Assembly: GCF_005871205.1 (NCBI RefSeq)
Contig: NZ_SWKM01000011.1
Location: 124,001-188,000, forward strand
Reading direction: 5' to 3'
Origin: Marinobacter alexandrii
Lineage (GTDB): Bacteria; Pseudomonadota; Gammaproteobacteria; Pseudomonadales; Oleiphilaceae
DNA: 64,000 nt
Below, piece by piece: positions 8,372 through 18,000 of the stretch. The translations under genes and the position numbers were made by a program. How positions within the stretch are numbered: the first letter of the stretch is position 1; each line of letters begins with the position of its first letter. Below the pieces are notes generated by a model, which was not told the DNA's origin, searched no databases, and saw nothing but the letters and a program-made list of their open reading frames with translations.

Positions 8372-9184
8372 TCAGATCCGGGCTTTGCCAGCGGTGCCAT
8401 AGACCAGCACAAAGGTCAGGAACGCCGTCACCACTGCGGAAGGACCGGCCGGCGTATCAAGGTACCAGGACAGGCTCAAGCCGCCTGTCACCGCGATAAA
8501 ACCAAACACCATTGCCAGCCCAACCATGTGCTCCGGGTCGTTGGCAAGGCGTCGGGCGGTGGCGGCCGGAATGATCAGCAGGGCGGTAATCAGCAACACG
8601 CCAACGATTTTCATCGCCACCGCAATGACCACGGAAAACATCAGCACCAGGACCAGTCGCAGACGCTCGACCGGCAGGCCTTCCACCCGGGCCAGCTCGG
8701 GGTGAATAGTGCTCATCAGCAGGCCATGCCAGAGAGTGCCTAGCAATGTCAGAATGACGGCGGCACCACCATAGATCCAGAACAGGTCGGCCCGGCTCAT
8801 GGCCAGCAGGTCGCCGAACAGTAGGCCGGTGAGATCCACTCGCACGTCGGGCATGAAGCTGAGTGTGACCAGGCCAATGGCCAGGGCACTGTGGGAAAGA
8901 ATTCCCAGAAGGGTGTCGGTGGCCAGGGCACGGGTACGGGAAAACAGCACCAGTGCGATGGCAAGGACCATGCAAGTCAGTACCACGCCGACATGCAGCG
9001 GTACACTGATCAGGAAGCTCAGGGCAATCCCAAGCAAGGCCGAGTGTGCCAGGGTATCGCCGAAGTAGGCCATACGGCGCCAGACCACGAAGCAGCCCAG
9101 GGGGCCGGCAACCAGGGCGACGCCCAGGCCGCCGATTAGCGCCCGCCAGAAAAAATCGTTCAGCACGGCATCAATGATGGGCAT
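8372..9184 (-). CDS. znuB: Zinc ABC transporter permease ZnuB
   Basis: A 270-residue integral membrane permease of the ABC-3 family for Zn2+ uptake. It begins MPIIDAVLNDFFWRALIGG and has about eight hydrophobic segments. FVVWRRMAYFGDTLAHSALLGIALSF is a hallmark of ZnuB, with ALLIIPAATARRLA near the coupling region. The ATG at 9184 overlaps the 3' end of znuC by 14 nt, implying translational coupling; the longer reading frame from 9256 would overlap znuC deeply and is not supported. Works with ZnuC and a periplasmic ZnuA, which is not in this window. Confidence 0.92.
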   Translation of the reverse strand: MPIIDAVLNDFFWRALIGGLGVALVAGPLGCFVVWRRMAYFGDTLAHSALLGIALSFLISVPLHVGVVLTCMVLAIALVLFSRTRALATDTLLGILSHSALAIGLVTLSFMPDVRVDLTGLLFGDLLAMSRADLFWIYGGAAVILTLLGTLWHGLLMSTIHPELARVEGLPVERLRLVLVLMFSVVIAVAMKIVGVLLITALLIIPAATARRLANDPEHMVGLAMVFGFIAVTGGLSLSWYLDTPAGPSAVVTAFLTFVLVYGTAGKARI

Positions 9185-9962
9185 GGCCGGAGCACTCCTG
9201 ATGGTCGGTAACGGACGAACCCGCATCGCTTTCCACCACGTCGCCGTGGAGATCATGGCGGTGGTTGTGGTGATGATGGTAAACCGCGAGGGATTCGGCT
9301 ACTCGAGGACCGAAGGTTTCGATGAAGGCTGGATCGTGGGAGATATCGGCCGGGTGGCCACTGCAACAGATGTGTTGGTTCAGGCAAATAACCTTGTCGG
9401 TGGCCGCCATGACCAGGTGCAGGTCGTGGGAGATCATGATGATGCCGCAGTTGAGCTCGTCACGAAGCTGGCGGATCAGTTCGTACAGCGCGGCCTGGCC
9501 ATTAATGTCGACGCCCTGGGCCGGTTCATCCAGTACCAGTAGATCAGGCTGACGGACCAGGGCCCGGGCCAGCAACAGGCGCTGCTTCTCGCCACCGGAC
9601 AGGTGATGCACGGAGGCATCCAGCAGGTGGCCAACGCCGGTTTTCTGCAACGCCGCCTGGCATTCCGCGAGTCCTCGTCCGGTCAGCATCATGAAGCGTT
9701 TGACGCTCAGCGGCAGGGTCGATTCCAGGGCAAGATGCTGGGGAACGTAGCCGATCACCAGCTTGCGCGACAGGGTGACCTCACCGCTGGAGGCTTTCTG
9801 CAGGCCCAGGATGGCCCGTATCAAGGTGGTTTTTCCGGCGCCGTTGGGACCAATGATGGTGATGATGTCGCCCCGGTGCACGGTCAAATTGACGCGATCG
9901 ACCACCAGCCGGTCGTCAAATTCCACCGTGACCTGGTTCAGGGTTGCCAGTAATTCACTCAT
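9171..9962 (-). CDS. znuC: Zinc ABC transporter ATPase ZnuC
   Basis: A 263-residue ABC ATPase: Walker A GPNGAGKTT (about 38-46), Q-loop YVPQ (72-75), signature LSGGEKQ (121-127), Walker B LLVLDEP (141-147) and switch HD (ISHDLH). The C-terminal tail is very His-rich (VYHHHHNHRHDLHGD, ending CSGHAHH), as in zinc transporters. The start at 9962 (MSELLATLNQ) overlaps the zur stop by 8 nt. Energises ZnuB. First gene after zur in the operon, so zinc repression through the Zur box is likely. Confidence 0.93.
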   Translation of the reverse strand: MSELLATLNQVTVEFDDRLVVDRVNLTVHRGDIITIIGPNGAGKTTLIRAILGLQKASSGEVTLSRKLVIGYVPQHLALESTLPLSVKRFMMLTGRGLAECQAALQKTGVGHLLDASVHHLSGGEKQRLLLARALVRQPDLLVLDEPAQGVDINGQAALYELIRQLRDELNCGIIMISHDLHLVMAATDKVICLNQHICCSGHPADISHDPAFIETFGPRVAESLAVYHHHHNHRHDLHGDVVESDAGSSVTDHQECSGHAHH

Positions 9963-10473
9963 TGCCCGGCGCTCCCGTTTCGTTATGGTCGTCCTGCTCG
10001 CTCTGGCATCGGGGACAGAGGCCAGAGATCTCCAGGGTGACGTCATCCAGCGCGAAAGACTCAGCCTCAGCGGCGGCCTTGATGGCTCCGGAGACGGATG
10101 GCGCGGTGAGTTCCAGGACATTGCCACAGCACCTGCAGATCAGAAACATACCGGTGTGGTGTTCACCGGCGTGGGTACAGCCAATAAAGGCATTGAGTGA
10201 GGCAATGCGATGCACCAGGCCATTCTGCTGCAGAAAGTCCAGCGCCCGGTAAACCGTCGGAGGCGCTGCGTTGTGGCCGTCATCGGAGAGCTGGGCCAGG
10301 ACATCGTAGGCTCCCAGTGGCTTGTGGGATTGCCAGATCAGCTCCAGGACCCGCTCCCGGGTGGGTGTCAGGCGGGCGTTACGAACCTGGCAGATGGTGC
10401 GGGCGTCAGTAAGCGCCTGGGTGACACAGGTATCGTGATTGTGCGGGCGATAGGGCAGTGCGCGGGCAGACAT
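9955..10473 (-). CDS. zur: Zinc uptake regulator Zur (Fur family)
   Basis: A 172-residue Fur-family repressor with an N-terminal winged helix (ARLTPTRERVLELIW, then PPTVYRALDFL as the recognition part) and a C-terminal dimerisation domain with zinc-site cysteines CRCC and CPRC. The position at the head of znuCB and the Zur-like box 22 bp upstream identify it as Zur rather than Fur. It probably represses its own operon when zinc is plentiful. ATG at 10473. The tail is acidic/polar (EQDDHNETG). Confidence 0.92.
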   Translation of the reverse strand: MSARALPYRPHNHDTCVTQALTDARTICQVRNARLTPTRERVLELIWQSHKPLGAYDVLAQLSDDGHNAAPPTVYRALDFLQQNGLVHRIASLNAFIGCTHAGEHHTGMFLICRCCGNVLELTAPSVSGAIKAAAEAESFALDDVTLEISGLCPRCQSEQDDHNETGAPGNE

Positions 10474-10494
10474 AGCGGGAATCCGGAAAATTTT

Positions 10495-10512
10495 GAAACA
10501 TTATAACATTTC
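10495..10512. promoter_or_regulatory. Zur box
   Basis: GAAACATTATAACATTTC is a near-palindrome (outer GAAA/TTTC and central TTATAA pair; two mismatched pairs) that closely resembles the known gammaproteobacterial Zur operator GAAATGTTATANTATAACATTTC. It ends 22 bp before the zur start codon. That it binds Zur is inferred. Confidence 0.75.
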
Positions 10513-10540
10513 CGAAAATCCCCGCCATGGCACAGCAGGC

Positions 10541-11002
10541 TCAGGGGCGAGATTCGTTGGCCAGGCCTTCGAGGTATTCCAGGTTGGGGATCCAGGCGTT
10601 GTCGCCGTCGACCTCGACCTGCATCAGATCGGCCGGTCCGGCTTCGCCGTCCAGTTGTTTGATCTGGCTTTCAGTGAGGCGGGCCTGGCTGGGAATGCCC
10701 TGGGTGACCAGGGCAATGAACGGAAGCCGCTGGTGGTGTTCGCCGATGGTGTTCAGCACCACGATGCGTCCCCGATTGGCGCCGGGAACACTGAGGCTGC
10801 CGCCATTGGCGGCGTCGTAGGAAATCACCGGCAGTTGCAAACCGCGCCAGTCCAGAAAGCCTACCAGCCATTCCGGCGTGTCGGTCCCTGCTGAGGAACT
10901 GGCGTAATCCACCACCTCGGCAATGGAGACGTTCGGAAGTAACAGTTGCCGCTCGCCCATGGGGATCATAACGCAGGAGAGTGTCTGGCTGTTGTCATTC
11001 AT
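10541..11002 (-). CDS. chpC: ChpC, CheW-like adaptor of the pilus chemosensory system
   Basis: A 153-residue CheW-domain protein: MIPMGERQLLLPNVSIAEVVDY, WLVGFLDWRGLQLPVISYD and RIVVLNTIG form the CheW beta-fold. Adaptors of this type link chemoreceptors to the kinase. Its place as the last gene of the pilG-chpC series matches P. aeruginosa ChpC. I start at the ATG at 11002 (MNDNSQ), giving 9 nt between the chpB stop and this start; an upstream in-frame start at 11053 would overlap chpB. Confidence 0.85.
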   Translation of the reverse strand: MNDNSQTLSCVMIPMGERQLLLPNVSIAEVVDYASSSAGTDTPEWLVGFLDWRGLQLPVISYDAANGGSLSVPGANRGRIVVLNTIGEHHQRLPFIALVTQGIPSQARLTESQIKQLDGEAGPADLMQVEVDGDNAWIPNLEYLEGLANESRP

Positions 11003-11013
11003 TGCTTGTGTCC

Positions 11014-12066
11014 TCAGGCGGAGTCCCGTTTGTGCCGGCCTTTGAGCAGGCACGATTCTTCAATGGTTTTGACCAGCTCCCGGGCCAGTTCTTCCGGTGT
11101 GCCACTGAGGGTGGAGCACCCGGTGGCGGCAACCGAATCCGGCATTGAGCTGTTACCGCAGCTGGTGTGTTCCTGCACCCAGATTCGGCTGCCGTAGGCT
11201 CTCAGCATGGGCGCAGCGATGGCGCCATCGTTGCCCATGCCGGAGAACAGGATAGCATGGCAGCGTGCACCGTAATGGTCGGCGACGTTCAGCAGAACCT
11301 GATCGATGGAGGGCCCATAAGGGCCGGGCCAAGGACTGCTTAATTCGGTCAGCGCCCCGGCCGCGTCCACTCGCCACTCGTGGTCCACTGGCATCAGCAC
11401 CACGTCGCCATTCTGAACGCGGTAGCCCTCCTCTGCCCGCTTCAGGGCGTAATGAGAGTGGCGGCCAAGAACCCGGGTCAGTACTTCGGTGAAGTTGTTG
11501 TCGATGTGCTGGGCATAAATAAAGCCAACGGGCAGGCCCGGTGGCAGGTGATCAAGAAACGACTTGATCGCCGAAGGACCGCCCAGCGAGGCACCAAGAA
11601 TCCAGACTTCCTCGGCAACCGAGTCGGGGGCGGCGGGTGTTATCCAGTGCGGCAGGGTCGGCGGCGTGGCTGTTGCCGGTACCTGGACATCCAGCTGCTC
11701 GATGCTGGCTTCGGAATCCAGCTCTTCAAGATCGCCGAGCAGATCTTCCAGCTTGCTCAGCAACCGGCGTTCCCACCGGAAGTAATCGGTGCCGCCGGGC
11801 TTGGGGGCCGGATCCAGGCCAAACAGCACCGGTGCTTCGGTGTTTTCCAGCAGGTGATCGAACAGCGCCGGGTGATCGGCCTCGTCTTCCAGTGTGACCA
11901 GCCAGAGATCGGCCGCCGGAAATTCGGGATAACCTAGCAGGCGCTCCGGATCCCCGGAGAAGCAGACATCGAGACCTACCTTGGCCGTCGCTGCCTGCAG
12001 CCGATGTCGCTGCAGCACAATATCCGAGATAATCCCGACTCTGGGCCGGCCACACTGGCCGGCCAT
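11014..12066 (-). CDS. chpB: ChpB, CheB-type methylesterase
   Basis: A 350-residue protein. The C-terminal methylesterase domain (about 165-350) shows the catalytic Ser motif GASLGGPSAI, YAQHIDNNF, and SGMGNDGA with the catalytic Asp. The N-terminal 130 residues resemble a receiver only loosely, and no convincing phospho-acceptor triad is visible, as in P. aeruginosa ChpB. It removes methyl groups from PilJ, opposing PilK. The ATG at 12066 overlaps the chpA stop (TGATG); a GTG two codons upstream is an alternative. Confidence 0.88.
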   Translation of the reverse strand: MAGQCGRPRVGIISDIVLQRHRLQAATAKVGLDVCFSGDPERLLGYPEFPAADLWLVTLEDEADHPALFDHLLENTEAPVLFGLDPAPKPGGTDYFRWERRLLSKLEDLLGDLEELDSEASIEQLDVQVPATATPPTLPHWITPAAPDSVAEEVWILGASLGGPSAIKSFLDHLPPGLPVGFIYAQHIDNNFTEVLTRVLGRHSHYALKRAEEGYRVQNGDVVLMPVDHEWRVDAAGALTELSSPWPGPYGPSIDQVLLNVADHYGARCHAILFSGMGNDGAIAAPMLRAYGSRIWVQEHTSCGNSSMPDSVAATGCSTLSGTPEELARELVKTIEESCLLKGRHKRDSA

Positions 12067-15000
12067 CACTGGTTACCGGTCAGCCGTTTGATGGTCTCTA
12101 GCAGCTCGATTTCTTGGAACGGCTTGCCCAGGTATTCGTTGACACCGATGGCCATAGCCCGCTCCCGGTGTTTTTCACCGGTCCGAGAGGTGATCATGCA
12201 GATCGGTGTCTCCCGCAGGTTGTCATCGTGGCGGACAAAGCTGGCTACCTCGAAACCATCCATGCGCGGCATCTCGATATCCAAGAGGATCACATCGGGC
12301 TTGTGGTCCTGCAATTGGGCCACCGCATCCAGACCGTCTTTGGCCAGTACCACTTCCATGCCGTTACGTTCGAGCAGGCGGGATGTGACCTTACGTACCG
12401 TGACCGAGTCGTCCACCACCATAACGGTAGTGACTTGCTCCTCGTAGCGCGCGGCTTCGCGCGCTTTCTCAAGGCTGGCCAGGCGTTGACGCTCGGACAG
12501 GATGTCAGAACGGATCATCGCCGGTAGGTCGAGAATCACCACCACGTTGCCGTCACCAAGAATGGTCGCACCGGATACGCCCCTCACCGAACTGAACTGA
12601 GGGCCGAGGGACTTAACGACAATCTCCCGGCTACCCATCAGGTTGTCTACCTGCAGGGCCATCGGCTGTTCTGCGCCGCGTACCAGAATCACCGGCAACG
12701 GCAGGGCCTGACCCTGGAGTTTCGGCTGGTGATCACTGTTCAGCAGGTTGCCCAGGTACTGCAGCCGGTATTCCTGACCGGCGTACTCGTACATCGGCGC
12801 GTCCGGCTTGTAGTATTCCTCCAGCTCGTAGGTGCTGACCCGCACGATACCCTCGATGGTGTTGAGAGGGATGGCGTAGAAGTCTTCACCAGTCGATACC
12901 ATCAGGGCGCGGTTGACCGAGACTGTGAACGGCAGGCGCACGGTAAAGGTGGTGCCTCGGCCGAGCGCGGAATCGATGTCCAGGCTGCCACCCAGCTGTT
13001 TGATTTCGCTGGCAACAACGTCCATGCCGACGCCACGACCTGAGATCTGGGTTACCTGCTGGGCGGTGGAGAAGCCGGGTTGCAGGATGAACTGCAGGAT
13101 TTCCCTTTCGGTCAGGTCTTCGTCCGGGCGCATCATGTTCTGGCGAATGGCCTTGTCACGGATGACGTCGGACGGAATACCCTTACCATCGTCCATCATG
13201 CGCAGCACCACGTCGCCGCCTTCGCGGGTCAGTGACAACACCACTTCGCCGGTTTCCGGCTTTCCGCTGACCTTACGATCCGCCGGCGCTTCGATGCCGT
13301 GGTCGAGGGCATTCCGGAGCATGTGCTCCAGCGGAGCAATCATCCGTTCAAGGATGTTGCGGTCCATCTCGCCTTCGGCGTTACGAACATCGAAGTCCAC
13401 CTTCTTGCCAAGCTCACCGCTAATCTGGCGAACGATACGGCGCAGACGGGGCACCATAGAGGCAAAAGGAATCATTCGGGTCTTCATCAGACCTTCCTGC
13501 AATTCCGTATTGATGCGCGACTGCTGCACCAACAGGGTTTCGGTATCCCGGACCCGGTCAGAGAGGGTCTCACGGAGATCAGCAAGGTCCGATGAGGATT
13601 CGGTCAGGGCTCGTGACAGCTGCTGGATGGAGGAATAGCGGTCCATCTCCAGCGGGTCGAAATCGTCGCCGTAGTCCGGACCGTGTTCTTTCTCGGCACT
13701 GAACAGGATCTGTGCCTCGGTCTCGATTTCCATGCGGCGCAGCTGCTCGCGCAGACGCTCGATCGTGGCCGCCATTTCATCCAGCGTGTGGCCGAAGTCA
13801 CTGGTCTGGGTTTCCAAGCGGCCACGGGTAATACTGGTTTCACCCGCCAGGTTGACCAGCTCGTCCAGAAGAGGCGCCGAAACCCGGATTGTTTCCTGGG
13901 CTGCGCGCTGACTATCGGCTGCCCTTTTGCGGGCTTTTGCCCGTGGCTTCGCCTGTGGTTTGGCGGGCTTGGGCAGGTTCGAATCCGATACCTTGGCTTC
14001 CTCTGCCTTCGCCACCGGTTGCGAGGTCGCAGGCAATGTCTGGGGCGATTCCGGGATTGGCTCGGGTTCCGGTGCCGTGTCACCGGATTCGAAGCTTTTC
14101 CGGATGCCAGCCACCATGGCGATGATGGCGTCGTGATCTTGGGTAATGCTCTGCCACTGGCTTTCGTCCGGCGGATTGCCACCCAGATCAATCAGCCGGG
14201 TCTCCAGGCCATGGGCCTTATCCCCCAACTGGGCCAGTTGTGACAAGCGGGCACCACCTTTCAACGTGTGCAGCGCGCGCTGAGCTTCCTGATTGAAGGT
14301 ATGGTTGGACGGCTCTTTGTGCCAGTCGTCCAGCAGCTGTTCGAGCTGGTCCATGATTTCGCCGGCTTCTTCCAGGAAGATTTCGAGAACTTCCGGATCC
14401 ACCTGCTGAGCGGCCGCAGCCGGCTCCGGCTGTGCTGATCCTGTTTCGGCTGCAGCCACATCGTGGGCGCTTTGCAGGGCTTCGATCAGTACGCTGTCGG
14501 CTTCGGGCTGCTTGCCATCCTCCAGGGTGGTGAGCATGGTTTTTAGCGAATCCAGAGCGCGACCGCTCAATGCCAGCAGGGCCTGCTGGTTATTGGAACC
14601 GGCAATCAGCGGATCCAGTGCGTCGGCCCAGGCCTCGGCCAGGTCAGCGATCGGATCGACGTCTGAAAGCCGGGCACCACCTTTCAGGGTATGCAGTTCC
14701 TGCTGCAGCTGAGTTACACCGGATAGCTCATCCGGCTCGTCGCGCCACTGGGCAAGACACTCGCCGATGGCGCTGTGGATCTCCAGGCCTTCGTCCAGGA
14801 AGATGCCAATCAGGTCGTCGTCATTGGCGTTGGCCAGAGGTTCAGTAATGCCGGTCAGTTCTTCCGCTTCGGCCTCTGGCTCGGGTTCCGTCGGGGTCTG
14901 CTCGGCTTCGATTTCGTGCTCATCGGTGTCGTACTCGGACACCTCGGACTCAGGCTCCGCGGGTGCTGGCTCTATGGCCAGCGGCTCGCCACGCAGGATG

Positions 15001-18000
15001 GCCTGAACCTTGGCCACCAGCTCATCCGCTGGCGGGCAGGGCTTCTGGGTGGCAACCTGCTCAACCATCTGCGCCAGCCGGTCGTGGCAGGCAAACAGCA
15101 GGTCATTCATGTCGTCGCTGGCATCCAGCTGGCCTTCGGCCACTTTTTCGAACAGGTCTTCGAGAACGTGGGTCAGGTCGCCAATAGCCTCGACGCCAGC
15201 CATGCGTGCACCGCCCTTCAGGGTATGCACATCGCGCTGCAGTTCTGCGGCTACGGTTCGGTTGGACGGGTCTTCGCTCCAGGTATGCAGCGCACTGCCG
15301 GTGGAGTTGATCAGGTCGTAGGCTTCTTCCAGGAAGATGCCCACCAATTCTGGGTCCAGGTGGGAGAGATCGGTAACGCCGTCTTCGGACGCGAGGTCCT
15401 CGTTTGGTGCCGGTTCCTCTTCAAGGTCCGGGACCGGCAGCGCCTCGTCTTCCGCTGGCGTGTCGGCCGCTACGTTGACGTCGGTAACCGGACGGGAGCC
15501 GTCCGCATTGTCCATGTAGGCCTGGATTTCACCAATCAGATCCGGTGCCGGACGTGGTGTTTCTGACGTTTCCAACGCCTCGACCATACCGGCGAGACGA
15601 TCGTGTGCTCGGAACAACAGGTCAGACAAGTCGTCATTGACCGACAGCCGCTGGTCGGTCAGGCCTTCAAACAGGGTTTCCAGTTCGTGGGACAAATCGC
15701 CGATGGATGGGATGTCCGCCAGGCGTGCGCCGCCCTTCAGGGTATGCAAGTCCCGCTGCAGGAGTCGCAGCAGGTCGAGGTTGTGGGTGCTTTCGCTCCA
15801 GTTTTGTAGCGCGTCCGCCGTGCTGTCGATGAGGTCGCGGGCCTCTTCGAGGAAAATCTCCGCAAGCTCCTGATCCATTTCGTCGTCGGATTCATTGGCG
15901 CCTGTCGTTGCGGGCGTTTCGCTGGCTTCCTGAGGCTCATCAGTTTCACGGGCTGCCGGCTCGATCTCTTCCAGGTCCAGGCCAAGATCGATGGCTTCAA
16001 GGTCTTCGGTAAATTCCTGGTTGATGGCTTCGGCCTGTTCACTGGCCTGATCGGTGTCGGCCTGCTCAGGCGCCAGGGTTTCCAGGCGGGCCAGGATGCT
16101 GTCACTGGATTCGGTCGAAAGTCCCGCCGCGACCTGGTCCATGGTGTTGATCAGCTGTTCATGGGCATCGCGCACGGTCTCAATGAAGGCTTCATCGGGT
16201 ATGTACTGCTCGGAGGCTGCAGCCTTGTCATAGGCTTCTTTGAGTGCGCCGGATAGTGAGGATACGTCGTGCAGGCCGGCGTCAGCGGCACCCTCAGTCA
16301 GTTGTTCCAGTTCCGTCCGTAGGGTGTTGAGCGATTCAGTTTGCTGGGGGTTGCTGGCCCACTGATCGAGAATCTGGTCGGCATCCAGGACGATGTCCAG
16401 ACCCTCGTTGAGGAACAACTGCACGAGTTGCGACGGCGTCTCTTGTGCTGGCACTTCGCTACTGATATCACGGGGGCGGTGCAAGGTCTCCTGGGACAGC
16501 CGATCCAGTTTCGCGAGGAACGCGTCGGTGCCCGGCAGTGGCATCTGGGGATTGATACGGATTTGTGCCAGCCCTTCAGTCAGGAAACCGCAGGCATCGG
16601 CGATGCAGGACACCACTTCGCGATCAGCGCGTTTGTTCTGAGCCCTGGATTCCTTGACGAAGCGCTCTAGCGGCGTGATCACTGCCGCAATGGGTGCGAT
16701 GCCTGCCGTATGGGCGCTGCCTTTCAGAGTGTGCAGGGCCCGGGAGAGGTCGTCGGTGTAGGAAACTGAAATCTTATCACCGGCAGCTGCGAGGTAATCC
16801 TTGAGCGTCTGAAGGTGGCTCTCGGTTTCGCTCTCGAAGATATCGAGCAGCACCGGATCGACCTCGGCGTCATTGAGACCGGCTTCAGCGGTGTCAGGAA
16901 TGTCAACCGATTCAGCCTCACTCTCGGAGGTGGGCATGCTGCTGGCATCGGGGATTTCGCCGTTGGCCAAGGCATTGGCGCGGGCCTGGAGCACGCTGGT
17001 GTCGCTGCTTGGCGCCTGGCGTTTCTCGAAATCTTCGACCAGTGCCGGCAAGGCCGCAGTCACTTCTTCCAAAAGGCTAGCGACGTCATCGTTCATGAAT
17101 ATGCTGCCGTCGATCACGCGATTCAGCATGTTCTCTACCGACCAGGCCAGCTCACCCACCACCGCCGCACCGACCATGCGGCCGCTGCCTTTGAGGGTGT
17201 GGAACGCCCGGCGAACTTCCGACAGCGCAGTGCGGTCATCGCGCTGGCGCAACAGCATTGGCAGGTATTCTCGAACGGTGTCCAGAACTTCGCCGGCTTC
17301 TTCGATGAAAATCTCGAGAATTTCATCGTCGATCAGATCGTCGTCGGCAAAACCTGCTGCCACTGGCGTTTGGGCGGTAGGCTCGGATGCCTTGGTTTCG
17401 GTTTCAGCTGGTTGCTCCGGCTCAACCGGGGCCGTCACTTCGGTGCTTTCTTCGGTGCCTTGCTCGGAACGGCGGGTGGTGGCCATCGCCTCGGCACGCT
17501 GAATCAGTTCATCGACGTCGCCGGTGGCCTGGCCTTCTCGGAATTCACCAATCAGCGACGGAATTCGAGTGTTGACCTCATCGATGAGGGAAAACATTTC
17601 GTCCGTGGGTTTGATGGTTCGATCGATGACCCGATTCAGCAGATTTTCCACCGACCAGGCCAGTTCACCGAGGCTGGTTGCACCAACCAGGCGGCCACTG
17701 CCCTTGAGGGTATGAAAGGCACGCCGCACTTCTGTCAGGGCAGCGTGGTCGTCATGGTGCTGGCGCAGCTGCGGGTAGTATTCGTGAATGGTTTCGAGGA
17801 CTTCTTCGGCTTCTTCGATAAAGATGCCCAGGATCTCGTCATCCAGTAGCTCGTGATCAGAAGCTTTCGCCGTCTCGGGCGTGGCCGAGGCAACGTCTTC
17901 CTCTGACTCGATGACCGGAATTGCCTCTTCAGCGCTGGTCTGGGACCAGGTTGGTTCGGCACCGACTGGGAAGCCGAGCGAAGCCAGACTGTCTTCGGCA

